Positions 19,410-29,182 of a stretch of 64,000 bases of DNA are shown piece by piece (position 1 is the stretch's first letter; every line of letters starts with the position of its first letter). Under the pieces are notes generated by a model. The model had not been told where the DNA came from, made no database searches, and saw only the letters and a list, made by a program, of their open reading frames with translations. The position numbers were made by a program, and so were the translations under genes. The stretch is from Rhizobium sp. CF080 (lineage in GTDB: Bacteria; Pseudomonadota; Alphaproteobacteria; Rhizobiales; Rhizobiaceae). The stretch spans positions 248,001 through 312,000 of the forward strand of contig NZ_AKKC02000002.1 in assembly GCF_000282095.2 (NCBI RefSeq). Reading direction: 5' to 3'.

Positions 19410-19967
19410 TTACATTTTCGGCAGCAGAACCTTGTCGACCACGTGGATGACGCCGTTCGACTGCTTGACGTCGGCGATCGTGACATGCGACACGCCGCCC
19501 ATTTCGTCGGTCAGCGTGATCTTGCCCATGCTTTCCTTGGCTTTCAGAATGCAGCCGCCGACCGTCTTGACGTCATGCGTGCCCTTGTCGTCCTTGATCA
19601 TCTTGTCGATGGCCGTGGACAGGGCGTTCGCTGCGACCACATGGCAGGTCAGCACCTTGGTGAGCTGAGCCTTGTTTTCCGGCTTCAGCAGCGTTTCGAC
19701 CGTGCCCTTGGGCAGGGCGGCGAATGCGTCGTTGGTCGGCGCGAAGACCGTGAACGGACCCTTGCCCTGGAGCGTCTCGACCAGGCCGGCAGCCTTGACG
19801 GCGGCGACGAGCGTCGTGTGGTCCTTGGAGTTCACGGCATTTTCGATGATGTTCTTCTCTTCGTACATCGCGGCGCCGCCGACCTTCGGATTGGCGGCAA
19901 AGGCGGTCACAGCGGTGGCGGACAGAACGGTCGCGATGGCGAGCGTGCGGAGTGCGGTCTTCAACAT
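19410..19967 (-). CDS. secreted fasciclin (FAS1) domain protein
   Basis: The 185-residue protein has a signal peptide (LRTLAIATVLSATAVTAFAA, cut after about residue 25) and one FAS1 domain: TLVAAVKAAGLVETLQGKGPF, the H1 motif TVFAPTNDAFAAL, and the H2-like end NGVIHVVDKVLLP. FAS1 proteins are exported and linked to adhesion; in rhizobia similar proteins have been linked to host interaction, but the function here is unproven. It is a single gene on the minus strand between engB and argB. Confidence 0.92.
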   Translation of the reverse strand: MLKTALRTLAIATVLSATAVTAFAANPKVGGAAMYEEKNIIENAVNSKDHTTLVAAVKAAGLVETLQGKGPFTVFAPTNDAFAALPKGTVETLLKPENKAQLTKVLTCHVVAANALSTAIDKMIKDDKGTHDVKTVGGCILKAKESMGKITLTDEMGGVSHVTIADVKQSNGVIHVVDKVLLPKM

Positions 19968-20318
19968 GATGGCTTCCTCTTAAAAAATCGACTTGCCCCG
20001 GCGCGGATGCGCGCCTCCAAGGCCCGGCGTCCCGACATCTGCGGAGACATTGCAAGAGACGGAAGGCGTGGGAGAAGAGTTTCAGCCGCGATGCGAAAGC
20101 CGCCAAAAAACGTTTAAGCCGCTGTTTTCATTGAAGGGAATTTTTTGCTTTGCATGCAGTCAAGCAGGCCTGCACTTGCCGGAAGGTGTTTACGGCCGGA
20201 AGCCGGCATTCCATTTGGCGGGCTCAGCTCGCCGATTGAACGACAATATCGCGCACTGATTATTTCCTATGTCAAAAACATGCGCTAAAAGGCCCCACTT
20301 GATATTCAGGGGTATCCG
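19968..20318. other. 351-bp divergent intergenic region
   Basis: This region holds the promoters of the fasciclin gene and argB. A ten-base palindrome GCAGGCCTGC is at 20164-20173. I see no gene in it. Confidence 0.5.
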
Positions 20319-21206
20319 ATGACGGCTTCCGAAAGCGAACTTCAGGCCAAGCTTCTGGCACAGGCGTTGCCCTATATGCAGCGTTACGAAAACAAGACGA
20401 TCGTCGTGAAATACGGCGGCCACGCCATGGGCGACACCGAACTCGGCAAGGCGTTCGCCGCGGATATCGCGCTTCTGAAGCAGTCCGGCGTCAACCCGAT
20501 CGTCGTTCACGGCGGCGGCCCGCAAATCGGCGCGATGCTGACGAAGATGGGTATCGAATCCAAGTTCGAAGCCGGCCTGCGCGTCACCGACCAGAAGACG
20601 GTCGAGATCGTCGAAATGGTCCTCGCCGGCTCGATCAACAAGGAAATCGTCGCGCTGATCAACCAGACCGGCGAATGGGCGATCGGCCTTTGCGGTAAGG
20701 ACGGCAACATGGTCTTCGCCGAGAAGGCAAAGAAGACCATCATCGATCCCGACAGCAATATCGAGCGGGTCCTCGACCTCGGTTTCGTCGGCGAAGTGGT
20801 GGAAGTCGATCGCACCCTGCTCGACCTGCTCGCCAAGTCGGAAATGATCCCCGTCATCGCCCCGGTCGCCCCGGGCCGCGATGGCGCGACCTATAACATC
20901 AATGCCGATACGTTTGCTGGCGCCATCGCCGGCGCACTCAGCGCCACCCGCCTGCTCTTTCTCACCGACGTTCCGGGCGTGCTCGACAAGGACAAGCAGC
21001 TGATCAAGGAACTGACGGTCGCCCAGGCCCAGGCCCTTATCAAGGACGGCACGATCTCCGGCGGCATGATCCCGAAGGTCGAGACCTGCATCGAGGCGAT
21101 CAAGGCCGGCGTGCAGGGCGTCGTCATCCTGAACGGCAAGACCGCCCACTCGGTGCTGCTCGAAATCTTCACCGAGCACGGCGCCGGCACGCTGATCGTC
21201 CCCTGA
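20319..21206 (+). CDS. argB: acetylglutamate kinase
   Basis: The enzyme phosphorylates N-acetylglutamate with ATP, the second step of arginine synthesis, and is the usual target of PII protein or arginine feedback. The 295-residue product has the amino-acid kinase motifs [35 protein letters not shown] and [11 protein letters not shown]. An N-terminal extension (about residues 1-25) matches the arginine-sensitive, hexameric type. It is monocistronic or coupled to the membrane protein gene 84 bp downstream. Confidence 0.97.
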   Translation: MTASESELQAKLLAQALPYMQRYENKTIVVKYGGHAMGDTELGKAFAADIALLKQSGVNPIVVHGGGPQIGAMLTKMGIESKFEAGLRVTDQKTVEIVEMVLAGSINKEIVALINQTGEWAIGLCGKDGNMVFAEKAKKTIIDPDSNIERVLDLGFVGEVVEVDRTLLDLLAKSEMIPVIAPVAPGRDGATYNINADTFAGAIAGALSATRLLFLTDVPGVLDKDKQLIKELTVAQAQALIKDGTISGGMIPKVETCIEAIKAGVQGVVILNGKTAHSVLLEIFTEHGAGTLIVP

Positions 21207-21290
21207 TCTGAGGCAATTTAGATATCGGCTTTACTGTCGTTTGAGGATTGAACACTAAACTGCCGATTGCATTCGCTTCGGGAGTTTCAT

Positions 21291-22079
21291 TTGTCCGGCC
21301 AAGATCTTTTGAAAAAGGCCCGAGGCGGGCAAAAGCTTCATGTCCAGCGGGCGAGCTTTGGCCCCTACCTCATCCTGCACTCAGTTCCCTGGCTGCTGCT
21401 GGCAACGGCATTGCGCATGCATGGGCGTGCGCAGGCCGGTTTCATTGGCCTAGCACTGATGATCATCGTCGAATATGCACTTTTGATCGCTTTTCTTCTC
21501 GCGGCTCACCGAATGATCCAATTGGCCGGCGGAGAGGTCAATCTCGAGCGCTTGGCTTTCAAGGAACAATATCAACTGGCCCGTTCAGTCGTCTGGCGGC
21601 TGTTGGCATTGTTCTTCTTGGCCGTACTGAGCGCCATCGGCCTTGGCCTCCACCCAAACTATGCCGCTGTGCTTTGGCTCGGCCTCGATAACATCGTCCA
21701 TCCGTGGCCCGGTACCTATCTTCCGTTCTGGAGCGCTTTCGTTGCCATTCTCGTTTTTCTGATGGTCGTGGAAAAAGGCCTCGGCCGGCAGCCAACCTTC
21801 CAGGCCGCCGCACGCCAATTGGCAGGCAGGTGGCGACATATGGCGGTCGCGGCCTTGATGATCGTTGCTGCGTTTTATGGGATCGGTATCATCCAGATCA
21901 CGTTCGTGCCACGGCTCGAGCCCATCTATCAAAGCCTGCAACTGCCCGCCCTGAGGAACGGCCTCTACCTATCCCTCGTGTTTGTATTTTCATATATTCG
22001 CCTATGGGTGACGATCGCCATCCTCACCTATGCGCTTCGTGCTTCCTACCGCGAAAGCCAGGCCTGGGGCCGCACCTGA
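21291..22079 (+). CDS. polytopic membrane protein of unknown function
   Basis: The 262-residue protein has about six hydrophobic segments (for example YLILHSVPWLLLATAL, LALMIIVEYALLIAFLLAA, WRLLALFFLAVLSAIGLGL, FVAILVFLMVVEK and AVAALMIVAAFYGIGII). I know no family for it. I place the start at the TTG at 21291, because GGGAG lies six bases before it; the frame could also open at a TTG at 21267, which has no ribosome site. It lies between argB and a PEP mutase-like gene. Nothing links its function to arginine synthesis apart from position. Confidence 0.75.
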   Translation: MSGQDLLKKARGGQKLHVQRASFGPYLILHSVPWLLLATALRMHGRAQAGFIGLALMIIVEYALLIAFLLAAHRMIQLAGGEVNLERLAFKEQYQLARSVVWRLLALFFLAVLSAIGLGLHPNYAAVLWLGLDNIVHPWPGTYLPFWSAFVAILVFLMVVEKGLGRQPTFQAAARQLAGRWRHMAVAALMIVAAFYGIGIIQITFVPRLEPIYQSLQLPALRNGLYLSLVFVFSYIRLWVTIAILTYALRASYRESQAWGRT

Positions 22080-22080
22080 T

Positions 22081-22857
22081 TCAGATACCGGCCTCGGTGA
22101 AAACCGCCGCTGCGTCTTCCTTCAGCTTCGCCATCATCGCCCGGTAGGGACCGGGGCCGTAGCTGACCCGGCCGACGCCGAGTTCACCGAGGCGTTTCGG
22201 CGACGGGACTCCGTTGAACATCATGATATTGACCGGAAGCGGCGAGGCCTTGCATAGCGTCTCGATCAACCCTTCATCGGCCAGCCCCGGCGCGAAGAAG
22301 CCGTTGCCTCCGGCCTCGGCATAGGCCTTGGCGCGGCGGATCGCTTCATCGAGAAGTGCTGCATGCTTGCCCTGATCGCCCTCCTGCAGGAAGAGATCGG
22401 TACGTGCGTTGACGAAGAAGGGCATATCCCGAGTGTCCGCCAATGCCCGGATGGCACGGATGCGCTCGGCCTGCCGGTCCACCGGATAGACGCCGCTGCC
22501 GCCGACGACCTGGTCCTCGAAATTGATGCCGATCGCGCCAGCCTCGATGACCTTGCCGACATTCTTCACCAGTTCGGCGGGGTCTTCTGCATAACCGCCT
22601 TCGAAGTCCACCGACAGCGGCAGATTCACCGCCGCCGTGATAGATTTCACCGCCGCCAGCAGCGCTTCGAGCGGCAGGTTTTCGCCGTCGGCGTACCCTT
22701 GCGCTGCTGCGACAGACCAGCTTCCGGTGCCGAGCGCCTTCGCGCCAGCATCCGCAACCGCCTTGGCGGTGCCGGCATCCCAGATATTATAGATGATGAC
22801 CGGATTACCCTTCCGGTGAAGTGCGCCGAACGCGGCGGCCTTGTCGTTCTGAGACAT
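22081..22857 (-). CDS. isocitrate lyase/PEP phosphonomutase family protein
   Basis: The 258-residue TIM-barrel protein belongs to the ICL/PEPM superfamily: NIWDAGTAKAVADAGAKALGT, then the metal-binding VDFEGGYAED, INFEDQVVGG, and FFVNARTDLFL. The KKCGH signature of true isocitrate lyase is absent, and so are phosphonomutase-specific features, so it is probably a C-C bond lyase or an oxaloacetate decarboxylase-like enzyme of unknown substrate. It converges on the membrane protein gene and lies downstream of a DMT transporter on the same strand. Confidence 0.88.
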   Translation of the reverse strand: MSQNDKAAAFGALHRKGNPVIIYNIWDAGTAKAVADAGAKALGTGSWSVAAAQGYADGENLPLEALLAAVKSITAAVNLPLSVDFEGGYAEDPAELVKNVGKVIEAGAIGINFEDQVVGGSGVYPVDRQAERIRAIRALADTRDMPFFVNARTDLFLQEGDQGKHAALLDEAIRRAKAYAEAGGNGFFAPGLADEGLIETLCKASPLPVNIMMFNGVPSPKRLGELGVGRVSYGPGPYRAMMAKLKEDAAAVFTEAGI

Positions 22858-22928
22858 GGATGATCCTCCCGTTGATCGCCTACCCTAACCGGATTCGACG
22901 ACGGACGCCGCCGCAAATCGGGCGTCGA

Positions 22929-23831
22929 TCAGGAAAAGATCAACCCCAGGATGCCGCAGACGATCAGCAGGCAGCCGAAAACCTCCATGCGGTTTACCCT
23001 TTCATGGAAGAGGAAGTAGGAGGCCATGAAGGTGAAGACGAGCTCGATCTGGCCGAGTGCGCGGACATAGGCCACCTGCTGCAGGGTCATCGCGGTGAAC
23101 CAGCCGGCCGAGCCGACGACGCCTGCCATTCCCACAAGAGAGGATGAACGCCACGAGAGAATGACCTGGACGATCTCGCGCTTGTCCTTCCAGAACATCC
23201 AGACGAGCATGAAGGCCGTCTGAAAGGTCGTGACGCAGGCGAGCGTCATGGCCGCTTCCATGACCGGCCCCGGGCCGCCGAGCGACAGCGAAGCCGTGCG
23301 ATAGGAAACGGCCGAAATACCGAAGACTGCGCCCGAGGCTATGCCAATCATGGCGGTGCGGCTGGTCATGGCGACGAGCATGTTGCGCCAGGAAAGCGGC
23401 ATGCGCGCCATCGAGATCGTCATTACGCCGATGACGCCGACGATGATTGCCGCGACCGAGCCCGGCGTCAGCTTTTCGCCGAGCAGGATGAAGCCGAATA
23501 TGGCGGCCTGCACCGGCTCGGTCTTGGAATAGGCCGTGCCGACCGCAAAATTCCGCAGCGAAAAGAGATGTACCAGCATCATGGTCGCAAAGATCTGCGC
23601 CAGGCCGCCGATCACCGCCCATAAAGCGAAGGTCCAGTTCAATGCCGGGAACGGATAACCGGCGAAATGGTGCAGGCACAGGACATAGAGGATGGCGATC
23701 GGAAAACCGTAGCCGAAGCGCACGAAGCTCGCACCGCGCGTGCCGAGCGAACCCTGCAGATGCTTCTGCAGGGCAGAGCGCAAATTCTGCAGGAAGGCTG
23801 CAGCAATCGTTATGGGGATCCAGAGTTCCAT
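22929..23831 (-). CDS. EamA/DMT-superfamily transporter
   Basis: The 300-residue inner-membrane protein has ten predicted transmembrane helices in two repeats of five, the pattern of the drug/metabolite (EamA) transporters. The motif LRNFAVGTAYSKTEPVQAAI, a proline-containing helix after the fourth segment, is typical. These proteins export metabolites, amino acids or drugs; the substrate cannot be predicted. It lies upstream of the ICL/PEPM gene on the same strand with a gap of 71 bp, and is divergent from the HAD nucleotidase gene. Confidence 0.9.
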   Translation of the reverse strand: MELWIPITIAAAFLQNLRSALQKHLQGSLGTRGASFVRFGYGFPIAILYVLCLHHFAGYPFPALNWTFALWAVIGGLAQIFATMMLVHLFSLRNFAVGTAYSKTEPVQAAIFGFILLGEKLTPGSVAAIIVGVIGVMTISMARMPLSWRNMLVAMTSRTAMIGIASGAVFGISAVSYRTASLSLGGPGPVMEAAMTLACVTTFQTAFMLVWMFWKDKREIVQVILSWRSSSLVGMAGVVGSAGWFTAMTLQQVAYVRALGQIELVFTFMASYFLFHERVNRMEVFGCLLIVCGILGLIFS

Positions 23832-23936
23832 ATGCTGGCGGTATCATGCGTTCCGGCAGATCGCCAAGGTCGGCTTCGGCTGAAAGCGTTCGTCTTTTTC
23901 GTTTTCTTTGCCGCCGAGCCGGTGCATAAAGCGGCT

Positions 23937-24650
23937 ATGGAAAAAAAGCCGCAGACCTTGCCCAATCCCGCCGATTTCGCCCATGTCCGCGACTGGGTAT
24001 TCGATCTCGACAACACGCTTTATCCGCATCACATCAATCTGTTCGCGCAGATCGACAAGAACATGACTGCCTATGTGCAGGAACTGCTGCAGCTCGAACC
24101 GGCGGAAGCGAAAGCGCTGCAGAAGCAATATTACCATGAGCACGGCACGACGTTGCAGGGCCTGATGCTGAACCATGGCGTCGATCCGGACGGGTTTCTC
24201 GAACAGGCGCATGCGATCGATTATTCGGCGCTTCTGCCGCATCCGGAGCTCGGCGAGGCGATCAAGGCCCTTCCCGGCCGCAAGTTCATCTTCACCAATG
24301 GCAGCGTGCCGCATGCGGAAGCCGCAGCCAGGGCGCTCGGCATTCTTGATAATTTCGATGACATCTTCGACATCGTCGCCGCCGACTATGTGCCGAAACC
24401 GGCAGGCGCGACTTACGACAAGTTCGCCAGCCTGCACCGGGTCGATACGAGACAGGCAGCGATGTTCGAGGACCTGCCGCGCAATCTGCAGGTGCCGAAG
24501 GCACTCGGCATGCGCACCATCCTTCTCGTGCCGCGCAATCTCGATGCGGTGCTGATGGAACGTTGGGAGAAGCTTACCGATGAGGACGATCACATCGACT
24601 ACGTGACTGACGATCTGACCGGCTTCCTCAAGGGCCTCAATATCAGCTAA
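23937..24650 (+). CDS. HAD-family pyrimidine 5'-nucleotidase
   Basis: The 237-residue protein has the HAD motif I FDLDNTLYP at about residues 22-30 (Asp23 nucleophile, Asp25), motif II FTNGS and a later motif with FEDLPRNL. It belongs to the SDT1/pyrimidine 5'-nucleotidase group, which removes phosphate from UMP or CMP. The real start is the ATG at 23937 (MEKKPQTLPN); the frame is open further upstream but overlaps the divergent transporter gene. Its place upstream of dapD is common in rhizobia. Confidence 0.9.
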   Translation: MEKKPQTLPNPADFAHVRDWVFDLDNTLYPHHINLFAQIDKNMTAYVQELLQLEPAEAKALQKQYYHEHGTTLQGLMLNHGVDPDGFLEQAHAIDYSALLPHPELGEAIKALPGRKFIFTNGSVPHAEAAARALGILDNFDDIFDIVAADYVPKPAGATYDKFASLHRVDTRQAAMFEDLPRNLQVPKALGMRTILLVPRNLDAVLMERWEKLTDEDDHIDYVTDDLTGFLKGLNIS

Positions 24651-24760
24651 GGTTTTATCGGCATTACTAAAAATTCATACACATTACGGATGTTTAAGTG
24701 GTTTTGACGGGTTGCGGTCCCTATCTTCAGGCTATCGAAACAACCTGAAAGACCACCACA

Positions 24761-25417
24761 ATGACCGCGAAGAAGATCGTTCTGGCGACCCTTGGAGCAG
24801 CGCTGATCGCCGGCGCAGCCATTCCTGCCTTTGCAGCCCCAGGGCGTGATGGTCCCGGGCGCCATGATGGCCCCGGCCGCGCCATGATGCAGGACATGAT
24901 GTTCGTCCGCCTGCTGAAGAATGCCGATGCCGACAAGGACGGCAAGGTCTCCAAGGACGAGATGACCGCCTTCCAGGACAAGCTCTTCACGGCAATCGAC
25001 GCCAACAAGGACGGTTCGCTGACGCGCGGCGAGATGTTCGACTATCGCCAGGCGAAGATGGAAGAGTTCCGCAAGAACAACCAGCCGGAAGTCGCCAATA
25101 CCGCGGACAAGAAGGATGAGCCGTCCGACCGCGACATGGCCGACCGACGTGACGACCATCGCCGCGACCGCGATCATTCCGCCTGGAACCGTGATGGCCA
25201 GGGCCGCCATGGCTGGGGTCGAGAAGATGCCCGCGGGGAGCGGCCGCATGGCCGCCAGATGATGGGCCAGGGCATGTTCCGCATGATCGATGAAGACAGC
25301 GACGGCAAGATCACCAAGGCGGAAGCCTCCGCCGCATCCGACAAGCTGTTCGCCCGCATGGACACCAACAAGGATGGAACCATTTCCATCGACGACCTGC
25401 CGGACCGCCCCCTCTAG
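24761..25417 (+). CDS. exported EF-hand calcium-binding protein
   Basis: The 218-residue protein has a signal peptide (MTAKKIVLATLGAALIAGAA...AFA, about 24 residues). Four EF-hand calcium loops follow in two pairs: DADKDGKVSKDE and DANKDGSLTRGE, then DEDSDGKITKAE and DTNKDGTISIDD. All keep acidic residues at loop positions 1, 3, 5 and 12. A highly charged Arg/Asp/His-rich linker of about 70 residues separates the pairs. It probably binds Ca2+ in the periplasm or outside; the role is unknown. A terminator follows. Confidence 0.92.
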   Translation: MTAKKIVLATLGAALIAGAAIPAFAAPGRDGPGRHDGPGRAMMQDMMFVRLLKNADADKDGKVSKDEMTAFQDKLFTAIDANKDGSLTRGEMFDYRQAKMEEFRKNNQPEVANTADKKDEPSDRDMADRRDDHRRDRDHSAWNRDGQGRHGWGREDARGERPHGRQMMGQGMFRMIDEDSDGKITKAEASAASDKLFARMDTNKDGTISIDDLPDRPL

Positions 25418-25459
25418 TTCTCCGCCCCCTTGGAACTAGTCCCGACAGTCGTCCAAAGG

Positions 25460-25498
25460 ACCCGCCCCTTCTCCCAAGGGGCGGGTTCTTTTATTTTT
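25460..25498 (+). terminator. rho-independent terminator after the EF-hand gene
   Basis: ACCCGCCCCTT at 25460-25470 pairs with AAGGGGCGGGT at 25476-25486 around the loop CTCCC, an eleven-base perfect stem. It is followed by a T-rich tract TCTTTTATTTTT. The tract runs into the stop codon of the convergent LOG-family gene. Confidence 0.92.
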
Positions 25499-26357
25499 CG
25501 ATATCGTAGAAATCCGAGATGATCTTCCACGCCTCTTCCGCGGTCTCCACGAAATTGATGACGTTGAGGTCGTCCGGGGCGATCGTGCCGAATTCCGCGA
25601 GTGCGCCAAAGTTGATGATGCCGCGCCAGAAGGCTTCGCTGAACAGGATCAGCGGTATGCGTTCCATCCGCTTGGTCTGGATGAGGGTCAGCGCCTCGAA
25701 CATTTCGTCCAGCGTGCCGAACCCGCCCGGGAAAACGACGACCGCCTTGGCCCGCATCAGGAAATGCATCTTGCGGATGGCGAAATAGTGGAAGTTGAAG
25801 CTGAGCTCCGGCGTCACGTAACGGTTCGGAGCCTGTTCGTGCGGCAGCATGATGTTGAGGCCGATGCTCGGGGCACCGGCGTCCGCCGCACCACGGTTGC
25901 CAGCCTCCATGACGCCCGGCCCGCCACCCGTCACCACCACATATTCTTGATGATTGTAGCCTGCCGAGTGCTTGCCGCAGAGCGCCGCGAACTTGCGCGC
26001 CTCCTCGTAATAAACGGAAGCTGCTTCGAGATTGTGCCGCTGGGTCTCGTTGCGGGCGGCCCAGGCGCTCTGGCCAGGCGCCGGGATGCGTGCACCGCCG
26101 AACAGCACGACGGTCGATTTGATGCCGCGCTCGGCGAGCGCCATTTCCGTCTTCATCAACTCGAGTTGGAGACGGACGGGGCGAAGTTCCTCCCGGCTCA
26201 AGAATTCGTCATCCGCATAGGCGAGACGATAGGAATGCGATTCCGTCTGCGGCGTCTTTGGCAGGACGGCGGCGGCATTCTTGTCCGCCTTGTTGTCCTT
26301 CAGCGGATCCCAGACTCCGTCCTTGCCTCGCGGGCCATCCTTCTTCGCCTTTGCCAT
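25491..26357 (-). CDS. LOG-family protein (TIGR00730-type Rossmann fold)
   Basis: The 288-residue protein contains the LOG signature PGGFGTLDEMFE together with VVTGGGPGVMEAGNRGAADAG, the nucleotide-binding loop of the lysine-decarboxylase-like fold. Members release cytokinin bases from their ribotides or act as AMP phosphoribohydrolases. This long form, with about 90 extra N-terminal residues, is common in alphaproteobacteria and its true substrate is unproven. I prefer the Met at 26357 because GGAAGG lies nine bases upstream, whereas it is only three bases from the ATG at 26363. It is divergent from dapD across a region with a symmetric repeat. Confidence 0.9.
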   Translation of the reverse strand: MAKAKKDGPRGKDGVWDPLKDNKADKNAAAVLPKTPQTESHSYRLAYADDEFLSREELRPVRLQLELMKTEMALAERGIKSTVVLFGGARIPAPGQSAWAARNETQRHNLEAASVYYEEARKFAALCGKHSAGYNHQEYVVVTGGGPGVMEAGNRGAADAGAPSIGLNIMLPHEQAPNRYVTPELSFNFHYFAIRKMHFLMRAKAVVVFPGGFGTLDEMFEALTLIQTKRMERIPLILFSEAFWRGIINFGALAEFGTIAPDDLNVINFVETAEEAWKIISDFYDIEK

Positions 26358-26372
26358 TCGCATGATCCTTCC

Positions 26373-26409
26373 GGCGTCAAATGCATTGACGCCAATTCAC
26401 ATTGACGCT
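26373..26409. promoter_or_regulatory. symmetric repeat with a third half-site between LOG gene and dapD
   Basis: GGCGTCAA at 26373-26380 and TTGACGCC at 26386-26393 are perfect inverted repeats with a five-base spacer. A third copy, ATTGACGC, lies at 26401-26408 in the same orientation as the second and 16 bases from it. The group lies just upstream of the LOG start and about 85 bp before dapD. It looks like a regulator-binding region; the regulator is unknown. Confidence 0.5.
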
Positions 26410-26493
26410 TGAGTGGCGGTCGCTTAGATCAAATGACACCAAATGGCCACCTCTCCCACCATCACGATACCGAGTGACGTTTAAGGATTTCCC

Positions 26494-27348
<855 letters not shown>

Positions 27349-27357
27349 TCTGATCAA

Positions 27358-28554
27358 ATGTCCGCTGCCGATCCCATCGCCAATCTTCAGACGCTCATCC
27401 GCTGCCCCTCGGTGACACCCGCCGAGGGCGGCGCGCTTGCGGCACTCGAAGCCATGCTGCTTCCACTCGGTTTCAAGGTCGAGCGCATGGTGGCGACGGA
27501 GCCCGGCATGCCGGATATCGAGAACCTCTATGCCCGGCTCGGCAGCGATGCCCCGCATCTGATGTTTGCCGGGCATACGGACGTGGTGCCGCCGGGGGAC
27601 GAGACGTCGTGGAGCCGGCCGCCGTTTGCCGCCGAGATTGTCGGCGGTGAGCTGTTCGGTCGCGGCGCGGTGGACATGAAGGGCGGCATCGCCTGTTTCG
27701 TCGCGGCGGTCGCACGCCATATCGAGCAGCACGGTGCGCCAAAAGGCTCGATCTCCTTTTTGATCACCGGCGACGAGGAAGGCCCGGCCGTCAACGGTAC
27801 CGAGAAGCTGCTCAAATGGGCGGCCGAAAGGGGCGAGAGCTGGGATGCCTGCCTGGTCGGCGAGCCGACCAATCCCGATGTGCTCGGCGACATGATCAAG
27901 ATCGGCCGTCGCGGTTCGGTCTCCGGCAAGGTTACCGTCTTCGGCGTCCAGGGCCACGCGGCCTATCCGCACCTTGCCGACAATACGGTGCGCGGGCTCC
28001 TGCCGCTTGCATCTTCGCTGATGGACCCGCCCTTCGACGGCGGCACGCCGGAATTCCCTGCCTCCAACCTGGAAGTGACATCGGTCGATGTCGGCAATCC
28101 GGCAACCAACGTCATTCCGGCAAAAGCCACCTTCGCCTTCAACATCCGTTTCAACGACACCTGGACCGCCGATACCGTCAAGGCGGAGATCGTCCGACGG
28201 CTGGATGCGGCGGCTGCCTCCGGTCCACTTCGCCCGGATCGAGATCCGGCGCGCTACGACATCACCTGGGCGGAACGTCCAAGCCACGTTTTCCTCACGC
28301 GCAACAATGCCCTGATCGCCTCGCTTTCCGGCGCTGTCGAAAGCGTGACCGGCAAGGTGCCGAAACTTTCCACGACCGGCGGTACGTCGGACGCCCGGTT
28401 CATCAAGGATTACTGCCCGGTCGTCGAATTCGGCCTGGTCGGACAGACCATGCACATGATCGACGAGCGCGTGGCCCTTGCCGATCTGGAGACGCTTACC
28501 CAAATCTATGGGACATTCATCTCCCGCTGGTTCGATAATGCCCTCCTATCATGA
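27358..28554 (+). CDS. dapE: succinyl-diaminopimelate desuccinylase
   Basis: This M20-family zinc hydrolase removes succinate from N-succinyl-LL-diaminopimelate, two steps after DapD. The 398-residue protein has the metal-ligand motifs MFAGHTDVVPPGD, GRGAVDMKGG and the catalytic TGDEEG, plus the dimerisation domain around GRRGSVSGKV and the C-terminal STTGGTSDARF. It is directly downstream of dapD, and its 3' end overlaps the next gene by 17 bp, suggesting coupled translation. Confidence 0.97.
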   Translation: MSAADPIANLQTLIRCPSVTPAEGGALAALEAMLLPLGFKVERMVATEPGMPDIENLYARLGSDAPHLMFAGHTDVVPPGDETSWSRPPFAAEIVGGELFGRGAVDMKGGIACFVAAVARHIEQHGAPKGSISFLITGDEEGPAVNGTEKLLKWAAERGESWDACLVGEPTNPDVLGDMIKIGRRGSVSGKVTVFGVQGHAAYPHLADNTVRGLLPLASSLMDPPFDGGTPEFPASNLEVTSVDVGNPATNVIPAKATFAFNIRFNDTWTADTVKAEIVRRLDAAAASGPLRPDRDPARYDITWAERPSHVFLTRNNALIASLSGAVESVTGKVPKLSTTGGTSDARFIKDYCPVVEFGLVGQTMHMIDERVALADLETLTQIYGTFISRWFDNALLS

Positions 28555-29149
28555 AGTCAGGCTCTACTTCGGCGGCCTCTGGCTGCTGATCCGCGGCGAT
28601 GCGCGCGGTCTGCGGCCGTTCGACATTTCCGATGAGGGCGTGCTGCGCTCCTTCTGGGCGATCGCCTGGTGTGCGCCGGCGCTGATCGTCGGCTGGATTT
28701 TTCGGCGGATGGAATATCTTCGCCACTTTCCCCAGCGCGAAGACTATTCCTTCATTTTTTTCCTGAAAATGCTCGTCCTGGAAGCAGCCTACTGGCTTGT
28801 GCCGGCCGCGGCGCTCATCGCTCTCGGGTTCGTGCTTCGGTTCATGCCGCTGGTGCCGATCCTGATGGTGGTTCGCAACTGGTTTGCCGTGCCGCTCGCC
28901 TATGCGACCTCTGCGGCCATCGCCTACCTATCCCACGCGCAGAATGGCGCCATGGGGCTTGCCGGTTACGGTTCGATCGTTCTGGCGGCAACCATTCTGG
29001 TCGCTGCGCTTTTTCTAGCCTGGTGCATTCTCAGAACAGTCATGGGCGGCCCCGTGATGATCCGGATCGCGACCCTTGGGCTCGTGGCCCTGACCGATAT
29101 GCTTGTTGCGCGCGAACTGGAGAATATCATGGGGGTTTCCATAACCTGA
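28538..29149 (+). CDS. membrane protein, first of two tandem paralogues behind dapE
   Basis: The 203-residue protein starts MPSYHEVRLYFGGLWLLIRG and has about five hydrophobic segments. I do not recognise an assigned function; the hydrophobic pattern is reminiscent of Yip1-like membrane domains, which is only a loose resemblance. The start at 28538 lies inside the end of dapE (17-bp overlap). The next gene shares the opening 40 residues almost unchanged, so the pair arose by tandem duplication. Co-transcription with dapDE is likely. Confidence 0.8.
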   Translation: MPSYHEVRLYFGGLWLLIRGDARGLRPFDISDEGVLRSFWAIAWCAPALIVGWIFRRMEYLRHFPQREDYSFIFFLKMLVLEAAYWLVPAAALIALGFVLRFMPLVPILMVVRNWFAVPLAYATSAAIAYLSHAQNGAMGLAGYGSIVLAATILVAALFLAWCILRTVMGGPVMIRIATLGLVALTDMLVARELENIMGVSIT

Positions 29150-29182
29150 TGCGTGATTTCACCGTTTCGCAGGGAGGTCGCG

